Part shown: positions 50,701 through 63,300 of the stretch, piece by piece
How the letters are laid out: every line of letters begins with the position of its first letter
How positions within the stretch are numbered: position 1 is the first letter of the stretch
Assembly (NCBI GenBank): GCA_027574665.1
Contig: CM050672.1
Span: 8,974,001-9,038,000 of the forward strand
DNA length: 64,000 nucleotides
Direction of reading: 5' to 3'
Origin: Rhynochetos jubatus
Taxonomy: Eukaryota > Chordata > Aves > Eurypygiformes > Rhynochetidae
Translations under genes and position numbers: made by a program
The notes under the pieces: model-generated
What the model was told of the DNA's origin: nothing
Seen by the model: only the letters and a program-made list of their open reading frames with translations
Database searches by the model: none

Positions 50701-53140
50701 GGCCTGCCAAGAGGAGCACGACACTGCACAGACATGGCTCCTTCCCCTGCTTTCCTAGCCAGAACCCAGGGGGGGCCGTGGCCGGAAACCGCGGTCGGCA
50801 ACTTCTAGGTTTAGGGTTAGGGTTAGGGTTAGGGTCCGGAGAACCAGATAGCCCACAGCTCCAGGGATGATTGGGATTGCAAAGGCCTGCCAAGAGGAGC
50901 ACGACACTGCACAGACATGGCTCCTTCCCCTGCTTTCCTAGCCAGAACCCAGGGGGGGCCGTGGCCGGAAACCGCGGTCGGCAACTTCTAGGGTTAGGGT
51001 TAGGGTTAGGGTCCGGAGAACCAGAAAGCCCACAGCTCCAGGGATAATTGGGATTGCAAAGGCCTGCCAAGAGGAGCACGACACTGCACAGACATGGCTC
51101 CTTCCCCAGCTTTCCTAGCCAGAACCCAGGGGGGGCCGTGGCCGGAAACCGCGGTCGGCAACTTCTAGGGTTAGGGTTAGGGTTAGGGTCCGGAGAACCA
51201 GAAAGCCCACAGCTCCAGGGATAATTGGGATTGCAAAGGCCTGCCAAGAGGAGCACGACACTGCACAGACATGGCTCCTTCCCCAGATTTCCTAGCCAGA
51301 ACCCAGGGGGGGCCGTGGCCGGAAACCGCGGTCGGCAACTTCTAGGGTTAGGGTTAGGTTTAGGGTCCGGAGAACCAGAAAGCCCACAGCTCCAGGGATA
51401 ATTGGGATTGCAAAGGCCTGCCAAGAGGAGCACGACACTGCACAGACATGGCTCCTTCCCCTGCTTTCCTAGCCAGAACCCAGGGGGGGCCGTGGCCGGA
51501 AACCGCGGTCGGCAACTTCTAGGGTTAGGGTTAGGGTTAGGGTCCGGAGAACCAGAAAGCCCACAGCTCCAGGGATAATTGGGATTGCAAAGGCCTGCCA
51601 AGAGGAGCACGACACTGCACAGACATGGCTCCTTCCCCTGCTTTCCTAGCCAGAACCCAGGGGGGGCCGTGGCCGGAATCCACGGTCGGCAACTTCTAGG
51701 GTTAGGGTTAGGGTTAGGGTCCAGAGAACCAGAAAGCCCACAGCTCCACGGATAATTGGGATTGAAAGGCCTGCCAAAAGGAGCACGACACTGCACAGAC
51801 ATGGCTCCTTCCCCTGCTTTCCTAGCCAGAACCCAGGGGGGGCCGTGGCCGGAAACCGCGGTCGGCAACTTCTAGGGTTAGGGTTAGGGTTAGGGTCCGG
51901 AGAACCAGAAAGCCCACAGCTCCAGGGATAATTGGGATTGCAAAGGCCTGCCAAGAGGAGCACGACACTGCACAGACATGGCTCCTTCCCCAGATTTCCT
52001 AGCCAGAACCCAGGGGGGGCCGTGGCCGGAAACCGCGGTCGGCAACTTCTAGGGTTAGGGTTAGGGTTAGGGTCCGGAGAACCAGAAAGCCCACAGCTCC
52101 AGGGATAATTGGGATTGCAAAGGCCTGCCAAGAGGAGCACGACACTGCACAGACATGGCTCCTTCCCCTGCTTTCCTAGCCAGAACCCAGGGGGGGCCGT
52201 GGCCGGAATCCACGGTCGGCAACTTCTAGGGTTAGGGTTAGGGTTAGGGTCCAGAGAACCAGAAAGCCCACAGCTCCACGGATAATTGGGATTGAAAGGC
52301 CTGCCAAAAGGAGCACGACACTGCACAGACATGGCTCCTTCCCCTGCTTTCCTAGCCAGAACCCAGGGGGGGCCGTGGCCGGAAACCGCGGTCGGCAACT
52401 TCTAGGGTTAGGGTTAGGGTTAGGGTCTGGAGAACCAGAAAGCCCACAGCTCCAGGGATAATTGGGATTGCAAAGGCCTGCCAAGAGGAGCACGACACTG
52501 CACCGACATGGCTCCTTCCCCAGCTTTCCTAGCCAGAACGCAGGGGGGGCCGTGGCCGGAATCCACGGTCGGCAACTTCTAGGGTTAGGGTTAGGGTTAG
52601 GGTCCAGAGAACCAGAAAGCCCACAGCTCCACGGATAATTGGGATTGAAAGGCCTGCCAAAAGGAGCACGACACTGCACAGACATGGCTCCTTCCCCTGC
52701 TTTCCTAGCCAGAACCCAGGGGGGGCCGTGGCCGGAAACCGCGGTCGGCAACTTCTAGGGTTAGGGTTAGGGTTAGGGTCTGGAGAACCAGAAAGCCCAC
52801 AGCTCCAGGGATAATTGGGATTGCAAAGGCCTGCCAAGAGGAGCACGACACTGCACCGACATGGCTCCTTCCCCAGCTTTCCTAGCCAGAACCCAGGGGG
52901 GGCCGTGGCCGGACACCACGGTCGGCAACCTCTAGGGTTAGAGTTAGGTTTAGGGTCCGGAGAACCAGAAAGCCCACAGCTCCAGGGATAATTGGGATTG
53001 CAAAGGCCTGCCAAGAGGAGCACGACACTGCACCGACATGGCTCCTTCCCCGGCTTTCCTAGCCAGAACCCAGGGGGGGCCATGCCCAGAAACCGCGGTC
53101 GACAACCTCTAGGGTTAGAGTTAGGTTTAGGGTCCGGAGA
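44735..53140 (+). repeat. Right-hand subfamily with variant trimers
   Basis: A linked variant unit of 176 bp recurs: gtccagagaacc, then ctccacggataattg, then attgaaaggcctgcc(a/g)aaagg. It starts near 45869, 46399, 47460, 51719, 52249 and 52602. It is usually preceded by a ggaatccacgg unit and followed by a gtctggagaacc unit, so it travels as a trimer. Two copies at 45.84 and 46.37 kb are 530 bp apart. A 14-unit segment around 48.1 kb recurs around 50.6 kb, marked by acccagagggggcc and a long block beginning ctaggtttaggg, and partly again near 54.66 kb. Confidence 0.78.
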
Positions 53141-55389
53141 ACCAGAAAGCCCACAGCTCCAGGGATAATTGGGATTGCAAAGGCCTGCCAAGAGGAGCAC
53201 GACACTGCACAGACATGGCTCCTTCCCCAGCTTTCCTAGCCAGAACCCGGGGGGGGCCGTGGCCGGAAACCGCGGTCGGCAACTTCTAGGGTTAGGGTTA
53301 GGGTTAGGGTCCGGAGAACCAGAAAGCCCACAGCTCCAGGGATAATTGGGATTGCAAAGGCCTGCCAAGAGGAGCACGACACTGCACAGACATGGCTCCT
53401 TCCCCTGCTTTCCTAGCCAGAACCCAGGGGGGGCCGTGGCCGGAAACCGCGGTCGGCAACTTCTAGGGTTAGGGTTAGGGTTAGGGTCCGGAGAACCAGA
53501 AAGCCCACAGCTCCAGGGATAATTGGGATTGTAAAGGCCTGCCAAGAGGAGCACGACACTGCACAGACATGGCTCCTTCCCCAGCTTTCCTAGCCAGAAA
53601 CCCGGGGGGGCCGTGGCCGGAAACCGCGGTCGGCAACTTCTAGGGTTAGGGTTAGGGTTAGGGTCCGGAGAACCAGAAAGCCCACAGCTCCAGGGATAAT
53701 TGGGATTGCAAAGGCCTGCCAAGAGGAGCACGACACTGCACAGACATGGCTCCTTCCCCTGCTTTCCTAGCCAGAACCCGGGGGGGGCCGTGGCCGGAAA
53801 CCGCGGTCGGCAACTTCTAGGGTTAGGGTTAGGGTTAGGGTCCGGAGAACCAGAAAGCCCACAGCTCCAGGGATAATTGGGATTGCAAAGGCCTGCCAAG
53901 AGGAGCACGACACTGCACAGACATGGCTCCTTCCCCAGCTTTCCTAGCCAGAACCCAGGGGGGGCCGTGGCCGGAAACCGCGGTCGGCAACTTCTAGGGT
54001 TAGGGTTAGGGTTAGGGTCCGGAGAACCAGAAAGCCCACAGCTCCAGGGATAATTGGGATTGCAAAGGCCTGCCAAGAGGAGCACGACACTGCACAGACA
54101 TGGCTCCTTCCCCTGCTTTCCTATCCAGAACCCGGGGGGGGCCGTGGCCGGAAACCGCGGTCGGCAACTTCTAGGGTTAGGGTTAGGGTTAGGGTCCGGA
54201 GAACCAGAAAGCCCACAGCTCCAGGGATAATTGGGATTGCAAAGGCCTGCCAAGAGGAGCATGACACTGCACAGACATGGCTCCTTCCCCAGCTTTCCTA
54301 GCCAGAACCCAGGGGGGGCCGTGGCCGGAAACCGCGGTCGGCAACTTCTAGGGTTAGGGTTAGGTTTAGGGTCCGGAGAACCAGAAAGCCCACAGCTCCA
54401 GGGATAATTGGGATTGCAAAGGCCTGCCAAGAGGAGCACGACACTGCACAGACATGGCTCCTTCCCCAGCTTTCCTAGCCAGAAACCCGGGGGGGCTGTG
54501 GCCGGAAACCGCGGTCGGCAACTTCTAGGGTTAGGGTTAGGGTTAGGGTCCGGAGAACCAGAAAGCCCACAGCTCCAGGGATAATTGGGATTGCAAAGGC
54601 CTGCCAAGAGGAGCACGACACTGCACAGACATGGCTCCTTCCCCTGCTTTCCTAGCCAGAACCCAGAGGGGGCCGTGGCCGGAATCCACGGTCGGCAACT
54701 TCTAGGGTTAGGGTTAGGGTTAGGGTCCGGAGAACCAGAAAGCCCACAGCTCCAGGGATAATTGGGATTGCAAAGGCCTGCCAAGAGGAGCACGACACTG
54801 CACAGACATGGCTCCTTCCCCTGCTTTCCTAGCCAGAACCCAGGGGGGGCCGTGGCCGGAAACCGCGGTCGGCAACTTCTAGGGTTAGGGTTAGGGTTAG
54901 GGTTAGGGTCCGGAGAACCAGATAGCCCACAGCTCCAGGGATGATTGGGATTGCAAAGGCCTGCCAAGAGGAGCACGACACTGCACAGACATGGCTCCTT
55001 CCCCTGCTTTCCTAGCCAGAACCCAGTGGGGGCCGTGGCCGGAAACCGCGGTCGGCAACTTCTAGTGTTAGGGTTAGGGTTAGGGTCCGGAGAAACAGAA
55101 AGCCCACAGCTCCAGGGATAATTGGGATTGCAAAGGCCTGCCAAGAGGAGCACGACACTGCACCGACATGGCTCCTTCCCCTGCTTTCCTAGCCAGAACC
55201 CAGGGGGGGCCGTGGCCGGAAACCGCGGTCGGCAACTTCTAGGGTTAGGGTTAGGGTTAGGGTCCGGAGAACCAGAAAGCCCACAGCTCCAGGGATAATT
55301 GGGATTGCAAAGGCCTGCCAAGAGGAGCACGACACTGCACCGACATGGCTCCTTCCCCAGCTTTCCTAGCCAGAACCCAGGGGGGGCCA

Positions 55390-56450
55390 TGCCCAGAAAC
55401 CGCGGTCGGCAACTTCTAGGGTTAGGGTTAGGGTTAGGGTCCGGAGAACCAGAAAGCCCACAGCTCCAGGGATAATTGGGATTGCAAAGGCCTGCCAAGA
55501 GGAGCACGACACTGCACAGACATGGCTCCTTCCCCAGCTTTCCTAGCCAGAACCCAGGGGGGGGCGTGGCCGGAATCCACGGTCGGCAACTTCTAGGGTT
55601 AGGGTTAGGGTTAGGGTCCAGAGAACCAGAAAGCACACAGCTCCACGGATAATTGGGATTGCAAAGGCCTGCCAAAAGGAGCACGACACTGCACAGACAT
55701 GGCTCCTTCCCCAGCTTTCCTAGCCAGAACCCAGGGGGGGCCGTGGCCGGAAACCGCGGTCGGCAACTTCTAGGGTTAGGGTTAGGGTTAGGGTCCCTAG
55801 AACCAGAAAGCCCACAGCTCCAGGGATAATTGGGATTGCAAAGGCCTGCCAAGAGGAGCACGACACTGCACAGACATGGCTCCTTCCCCAGCTTTCCTAG
55901 CCAGAACCCAGGGGGGGCCGTGGCCGGAAACCGCGGTCGGCAACTTCTAGGGTTAGGGTTAGGGTTAGGGTCCGGAGAACCAGAAAGCCCACAGCTCCAG
56001 GGATAATTGGGATTGCAAAGGCCTGCCAAGAGGAGCACGACACTGCACAGACATGGCTCCTTCCCCTGCTTTCCTAGCCAGAACCCAGGGGGGGCCGTGG
56101 CCGGAAACCGCGGTCGGCAACTTCTAGGGTTAGGGTTAGGGTTAGGGTCCGGAGAACCAGAAAGCCCACAGCTCCAGGGATAATTGGGATTGCAAAGGCC
56201 TGCCAAGAGGAGCACGACACTGCACAGACATGGCTCCTTCCCCTGCTTTCCTAGCCAGAACCCAGGGGGGGCCGTGGCCGGAAACCGCGGTCGGCAACTT
56301 CTAGGGTTAGGGTTAGGGTTAGGGTCCGGAGAACCAGAAAGCCCACAGCTCCAGGGATAATTGGGATTGCAAAGGCCTGCCAAGAGGAGCATGACACTGC
56401 ACAGACATGGCTCCTTCCCCAGCTTTCCTAGCCAGAACCCAGGGGGGGCC
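55390..56450 (+). repeat. 1062 bp tandem duplication, copy 1 (six units)
   Basis: Six units repeat immediately at an offset of 1062 bp. Diagnostic pairs: ggggggggcgtgg with ggaatccacgg; gtccagagaaccagaaagcacac (55616 and 56678, described by position); gggtccctagaacc (about 55791 and 56853); and gagcatgacac (about 56390 and 57452). I saw no difference between the copies in the stretches compared. This copy begins just after a ccatgcccag unit. Confidence 0.85.
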
Positions 56451-57513
56451 ATGCCCAGAAACCGCGGTCGGCAACTTCTAGGGTTAGGGTTAGGGTTAGG
56501 GTCCGGAGAACCAGAAAGCCCACAGCTCCAGGGATAATTGGGATTGCAAAGGCCTGCCAAGAGGAGCACGACACTGCACAGACATGGCTCCTTCCCCAGC
56601 TTTCCTAGCCAGAACCCAGGGGGGGGCGTGGCCGGAATCCACGGTCGGCAACTTCTAGGGTTAGGGTTAGGGTTAGGGTCCAGAGAACCAGAAAGCACAC
56701 AGCTCCACGGATAATTGGGATTGCAAAGGCCTGCCAAAAGGAGCACGACACTGCACAGACATGGCTCCTTCCCCAGCTTTCCTAGCCAGAACCCAGGGGG
56801 GGCCGTGGCCGGAAACCGCGGTCGGCAACTTCTAGGGTTAGGGTTAGGGTTAGGGTCCCTAGAACCAGAAAGCCCACAGCTCCAGGGATAATTGGGATTG
56901 CAAAGGCCTGCCAAGAGGAGCACGACACTGCACAGACATGGCTCCTTCCCCAGCTTTCCTAGCCAGAACCCAGGGGGGGCCGTGGCCGGAAACCGCGGTC
57001 GGCAACTTCTAGGGTTAGGGTTAGGGTTAGGGTCCGGAGAACCAGAAAGCCCACAGCTCCAGGGATAATTGGGATTGCAAAGGCCTGCCAAGAGGAGCAC
57101 GACACTGCACAGACATGGCTCCTTCCCCTGCTTTCCTAGCCAGAACCCAGGGGGGGCCGTGGCCGGAAACCGCGGTCGGCAACTTCTAGGGTTAGGGTTA
57201 GGGTTAGGGTCCGGAGAACCAGAAAGCCCACAGCTCCAGGGATAATTGGGATTGCAAAGGCCTGCCAAGAGGAGCACGACACTGCACAGACATGGCTCCT
57301 TCCCCTGCTTTCCTAGCCAGAACCCAGGGGGGGCCGTGGCCGGAAACCGCGGTCGGCAACTTCTAGGGTTAGGGTTAGGGTTAGGGTCCGGAGAACCAGA
57401 AAGCCCACAGCTCCAGGGATAATTGGGATTGCAAAGGCCTGCCAAGAGGAGCATGACACTGCACAGACATGGCTCCTTCCCCAGCTTTCCTAGCCAGAAC
57501 CCAGGGGGGGCCA
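56451..57513 (+). repeat. 1062 bp tandem duplication, copy 2 (six units)
   Basis: Second copy of the six-unit block. It contains the same private changes, including gtccctagaacc, a combination seen nowhere else in the window. Homology to copy 1 ends at the next unit, where cccctgc replaces ccccagc near 57655. Confidence 0.85.
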
Positions 57514-60300
57514 TGCCCAGAAACCGCGGTCGGCAACTTCTAGGGTTAGGGTTAGGGTTAGGGTCCGGAGAACCAGAAAGCCCACAGCTCCAGGGATAAT
57601 TGGGATTGCAAAGGCCTGCCAAGAGGAGCACGACACTGCACAGACATGGCTCCTTCCCCTGCTTTCCTAGCCAGAACCCAGGGGGGGCCGTGGCCGGAAA
57701 CCGCGGTCGGCAACTTCTAGGGTTAGGGTTAGGGTTAGGGTCTGGAGAACCAGAAAGCCCACAGCTCCAGGGATAATTGGGATTGCAAAGGCCTGCCAAG
57801 AGGAGCACGACACTGCACCGACATGGCTCCTTCCCCAGCTTTCCTAGCCAGAACCCAGGGGGGGCCGTGGCCGGAAACCGCGGTCGGCAACTTCTAGGGT
57901 TAGGGTTAGGGTTAGGGTCCGGAGAACCAGAAAGCCCACAGCTCCAGGGATAATTGGGATTGCAAAGGCCTGCCAAGAGGAGCACGACACTGCACCGACA
58001 TGGCTCCTTCCCCAGTTTTCCTAGCCAGAACCCAGGGGGGGCCATGCCCAGAAACAGCGGTCGGCAACTTCTAGGGTTAGGGTTAGGGTTAGGGTCCGGA
58101 GAACCAGAAAGCCCACAGCTCCAGGGATAATTGGGATTGCAAAGGCCTGCCAAGAGGAGCACGACACTGCACCAACATGGCTCCTTCCCCTGCTTTCCTA
58201 GCCAGAACCCAGGGGGGGCCGTGGCCGGAAACCGCGGTCGGCAACTTCTAGGGTTAGGGTTAGGGTTAGGGTCCGGAGAACCAGAAAGCCCACAGCTCCA
58301 GGGATAATTGGGATTGCAAAGGCCTGCCAAGAGGAGCACGACACTGCACAGACATGGCTCCTTCCCCTGCTTTCCTAGCCAGAACCCAGGGGGGTCCGTG
58401 GCCGGAAACCGCGGTCGGCAACTTCTAGGGTTAGGGTTAGGGTTAGGGTCCGGAGAACCAGAAAGCCCACAGCTCCAGGGATAATTGGGATTGCAAAGGC
58501 CTGCCAAGAGGAGCACGACACTGCACAGACATGGCTCCTTCCCCTGCTTTCCTAGCCAGAACCCAGGGGGGGCCGTGGCCGGAATCCACGGTCGGCAACT
58601 TCTAGGGTTAGGGTTAGGGTTAGGGTCCGGAGAACCAGAAAGCCCACAGCTCCAGGGATAATTGGGATTGCAAAGGCCTGCCAAGAGGAGCACGACACTG
58701 CACCGACATGGCTCCTTCCCCAGCTTTCCTAGCCAGAACCCAGGGGGGGCCGTGGCCGGAAACCGTGGTCGGCAACTTCTAGGGTTAGGGTTAGGGTTAG
58801 GGTCCGGAGAACCAGAAAGCCCACAGCTCCAGGGATAATTGGGATTGCAAAGGCCTGCCAAGAGGAGCACGACACTGCACCGACATGGCTCCTTCCCCTG
58901 CTTTCCTAGCCAGAACCCAGGGGGGGCCGTGGCCGGAAACCGCGGTCGGCAACTTCTAGGGTTAGGGTTAGGGTTAGGGTCCGGAGAACCAGAAAGCCCA
59001 CAGCTCCAGGGATAATTGGGATTGCAAAGGCCTGCCAAGAGGAGCACGACACTGCACAGACATGGCTCCTTCCCCTGCTTTCCTAGCCAGAACCCAGGGG
59101 GGGCCGTGGCCGGAAACCGCGGTCGGCAACTTCTAGGGTTAGGGTTAGGGTTAGGGTCCGGAGAACCAGAAAGCCCACAGCTCCACGGATAATTGGGATT
59201 GCAAAGGCCTGCCAAGAGGAGCATGACACTGCACAGACATGGCTCCTTCCCCAGCTTTCCTAGCCAGAACCCAGGGGGGGCCATGCCCAGAAACCGCGGT
59301 CGGCAAATTCCAGGGTTAGGGTTAGGGTTAGGGTCCGGAGAACCAGAAAGCCCACAGCTCCAGGGATAATTGGGATTGCAAAGGCCTGCCAAGAGGAGCA
59401 CGACACTGCACAGACATGGCTCCTTCCCCTGCTTTCCTAGCCAGAACCCAGGGGGGGCCGTGGCCGGAAACCGCGGTCGGCAACTTCTAGGGTTAGGGTT
59501 AGGGTTAGGGTCTGGAGAACCAGAAAGCCCACAGCTCCAGGGATAATTGGGATTGCAAAGGCCTGCCAAGAGGAGCACGACACTGCACCGACATGGCTCC
59601 TTCCCCAGCTTTCCTAGCCAGAACCCAGGGGGGGCCGTGGCCGGAAACCGCGGTCGGCAACTTCTAGGGTTAGGGTTAGGGTTAGGGTCCGGAGAACCAG
59701 AAAGCCCACAGCTCCAGGGATAATTGGGATTGCAAAGGCCTGCCAAGAGGAGCACGACACTGCACCGACATGGCTCCTTCCCCAGCTTTCCTAGCCAGAA
59801 CCCAGGGGGGGCCATGCCCAGAAACCGCGGTCGGCAACTTCTAGGGTTAGGGTTAGGGTTAGGGTCCGGAGAACCAGAAAGCCCACAGCTCCAGGGATAA
59901 TTGGGATTGCAAAGGCCTGCCAAGAGGAGCACGACACTGCACCGACATGGCTCCTTCCCCTGCTTTCCTAGCCAGAACCCAGGGGGGGCCGTGGCCGGAA
60001 ACCGCGGTCGGCAACTTCTAGGGTTAGGGTTAGGGTTAGGGTCCGGAGAACCAGAAAGCCCACAGCTCCAGGGATAATTGGGATTGCAAAGGCCTGCCAA
60101 GAGGAGCACAACACTGCACAGACATGGCTCCTTCCCCTGCTTTCCTAGCCAGAACCCAGGGGGGGCCGTGGCCGGAAACCGCGGTCGGCAACTTCTAGGG
60201 TTAGGGTTAGGGTTAGGGTCCGGAGAACCAGAAAGCCCACAGCTCCAGGGATAATTGGGATTGCAAAGGCCTGCCAAGAGGAGCATGACACTGCACAGAC
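57452..60300 (+). repeat. 1770 bp (ten-unit) duplication, second copy partial
   Basis: Landmarks gagcatgacac with ccatgcccag (57452 and 59222) and gtctggagaacc (57740 and 59510) recur at 1770 bp, exactly ten units. The following ccatgcccag units also match (58041 and 59811). A third gagcatgacac unit appears after only six units (60284), so the second copy is cut short. Private changes such as gaaacagcgg (58050) and aaattccaggg (59306) show some divergence. Confidence 0.78.
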
Positions 60301-63300
60301 ATGGCTCCTTCCCCAGCTTTCCTAGCCAGAACCCAGGGGGGGCCATGCCCAGAAACCGCGGTCGGCAACTTCTAGGGTTAGGGTTAGGTTTAGGGTCCGG
60401 AGAACCAGAAAGCCCACAGCTCCAGGGATAATTGGGATTGCAAAGGCCTGCCAAGAGGAGCACGACACTGCACCGACATGGCTCCTTCCCCGGCTTTCCT
60501 AGCCAGAACCCAGGGGGGGCCATGCCCAGAAACCGCGGTCGGCAACTTCTAGGGTTAGGGTTAGGGTTAGGGTCCGGAGAACCAGAAAGCCCACAGCTCC
60601 AGGGATAATTGGGATTGCAAAGGCCTGCCAAGAGGAGCACGACACTGCACCGACATGGCTCCTTCCCCAGCTTTCCTAGCCAGAACCCAGGGGGGGCCGT
60701 GGCCGGAATCCACGGTCGGCAACTTCTAGGGTTAGGGTTAGGGTTAGGGTCCGGAGAACCAGAAAGCCCACAGCTCCACGGATAATTGGGATTGAAAGGC
60801 CTGCCAAAAGGAGCACGACACTGCACAGACATGGCTCCTTCCCCTGCTTTCCTAGCCAGAACCCAGGGGGGGCCGTGGCCGGAAACCGCGGTCGGCAACT
60901 TCTAGGGTTAGGGTTAGGGTTAGGGTCTGGAGAACCAGAAAGCCCACAGCTCCAGGGATAATTGGGATTGCAAAGGCCTGCCAAGAGGAGCACGACACTG
61001 CACCGACATGGCTCCTTCCCCTGCTTTCCTAGCCAGAACCCAGGGGGGGCCGTGGCCGGAAACCGCGGTCGGCAACTTCTAGGGTTAGGGTTAGGGTTAG
61101 GGTCCGGAGAACCAGAAAGCCCACAGCTCCAGGGATAATTGGGATTGCAAAGGCCTGCCAAGAGGAGCACGACACTGCACCGACATGGCTCCTTCCCCGG
61201 CTTTCCTAGCCAGAACCCAGGGGGGGCCGTGGCCGGAAACCGCGGTCGGCAACTTCTAGGGTTAGGGTTAGGGTTAGGGTCCGGAGAACCAGAAAGCCCA
61301 CAGCTCCAGGGATAATTGGGATTGCAAAGGCCTGCCAAGAGGAGCACGACACTGCACCGACATGGCTCCTTCCCCAGCTTTCCTAGCCAGAACCCAGGGG
61401 GGGCCGTGGCCGGAAACCGTGGTCGGCAACTTCTAGGGTTAGGGTTAGGGTTAGGGTCCGGAGAACCAGAAAGCCCACAGCTCCAGGGATAATTGGGATT
61501 GCAAAGGCCTGCCAAGAGGAGCACGACACTGCACCGACATGGCTCCTTCCCCTGCTTTCCTAGCCAGAACCCAGGGGGGGCCGTGGCCGGAAACCGCGGT
61601 CGGCAACTTCTAGGGTTAGGGTTAGGGTTAGGGTCCGGAGAACCAGAAAGCCCACAGCTCCAGGGATAATTGGGATTGCAAAGGCCTGCCAAGAGGAGCA
61701 CGACACTGCACAGACATGGCTCCTTCCCCAGCTTTCCTAGCCAGAAACCCGGGGGGGCCGTGGCCGGAAACCGCGGTCGGCAACTTCTAGGGTTAGGGTT
61801 AGGGTTAGGGTCCGGAGAACCAGAAAGCCCACAGCTCCAGGGATAATTGGGATTGCAAAGGCCTGCCAAGAGGAGCACGACACTGCACAGACATGGCTCC
61901 TTCCCCTGCTTTCCTAGCCAGAACCCAGGGGGGGCCGTGGCCGGAATCCACGGTCGGCAAATTCTAGGGTTAGGGTTAGGGTTAGGGTCCGGAGAACCAG
62001 AAAGCCCACAGCTCCAGGGATAATTGGGATTGCAAAGGCCTGCCAAGAGGAGCACGACACTGCACAGACATGGCTCCTTCCCCAGCTTTCCTAGCCAGAA
62101 CCCGGGGGGGGCCGTGGCCGGAAACCGCGGTCGGCAACTTCTAGGGTTAGGGTTAGGGTTAGGGTCCGGAGAACCAGATAGCCCACAGCTCCAGGGATGA
62201 TTGGGATTGCAAAGGCCTGCCAAGAGGAGCACGACACTGCACAGACATGGCTCCTTCCCCTGCTTTCCTAGCCAGAACCCAGGGGGGGCCGTGGCCGAAA
62301 ACCGCTGTCGGCAACTTCTAGGGTTAGGGTTAGGGTTAGGGTCCGGAGAACCAGAAAGCCCACAGCTCCAGGGATAATTGGGATTGCAAAGGCCTGCCAA
62401 GAGGAGCACGACACTGTACAGACATGGCTCCTTCCCCTGCTTTCCTAGCCAGAACCCGGGGGGGGCCGTGGCCGGAAACCGCGGTCGGCAACTTCTAGGG
62501 TTAGGGTTAGGGTTAGGGTCCGGAGAACCAGAAAGCCCACAGCTCCAGGGATAATTGGGATTGCAAAGGCCTGCCAAGAGGAGCACGACACTGCACCGAC
62601 ATGGCTCCTTCCCCAGCTTTCCTAGCCAGAACCCAGGGGGGGCCATGCCCAGAAACCGTGGTCGGCAACTTCTAGGGTTAGGGTTAGGGTTAGGGTCCGG
62701 AGAACCAGAAAGCCCACAGCTCCAGGGATAATTGGGATTGCAAAGGCCTGCCAAGAGGAGCACGACACTGCACAGACATGGCTCCTTCCCCTGCTTTCCT
62801 AGCCAGAACCCAGGGGGGGCCGTGGCCGGAATCCACGGTCGGCAACTTCTAGGGTTAGGGTTAGGGTTAGGGTCCGGAGAACCAGAAAGCCCACAGCTCC
62901 AGGGATAATTGGGATTGCAAAGGCCTGCCAAGAGGAGCACGACACTGCACAGACATGGCTCCTTCCCCTGCTTTCCTAGCCAGAACCCAGGGGGGGCCGT
63001 GGCCGGAAACCGCGGTCGGCAACTTCTAGGGTTAGGGTTAGGGTTAGGGTCCGGAGAACCAGAAAGCCCACAGCTCCAGGGATAATTGGGATTGCAAAGG
63101 CCTGCCAAGAGGAGCACGACACTGCACAGACATGGCTCCTTCCCCAGCTTTCCTAGCCAGAACCCGGGGGGGGCCGTGGCCGGAAACCGCGGTCGGCAAC
63201 TTCTAGGCTTAGGGTTAGGGTTAGGGTCCGGAGAACCAGAAAGCCCACAGCTCCAGGGATAATTGGGATTGCAAAGGCCTGCCAAGAGGAGCACGACACT

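Larger units (their letters stand above)
52529..60898 (-). other. Long stop-free reverse frame; not considered a gene
   Basis: The reverse strand has no stop for 2789 codons here, with a 59-residue period that includes LCNPNYPWSCGLSGSP and an Asp-Pro-(Asn-Pro)n tract from the CCCTAA strand. The cause is arithmetic: 177 is divisible by three, the consensus has no stop in this frame, and hexamer gains or losses keep frame. The apparent starts are TTG or GTG; ATG occurs in this frame only in units with the ccatgcccag or ccatggcc variants. The peptide has no recognisable domain and the frame has no splice or promoter context. Similar open frames occur at 47387-51868, 21810-25337, 60676-63471 and 4599-6980. 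They end where a variant creates a stop or a one-base change shifts frame. Confidence 0.85.

Noticed and set aside
55390-57513. Assembly error as the source of the near-perfect duplication
   Set aside because: It cannot be excluded from sequence alone, but exact-unit duplications of other lengths occur throughout, so a biological origin is at least as likely. Kept as a finding with that caveat.
52529-60898. Very long reverse-strand open frames as giant repeat proteins
   Set aside because: They follow from a stop-free 177 bp unit. The apparent starts are TTG or GTG, no domain is recognisable, ends fall at random variants, and array copies differ by frame-breaking single-base changes elsewhere.
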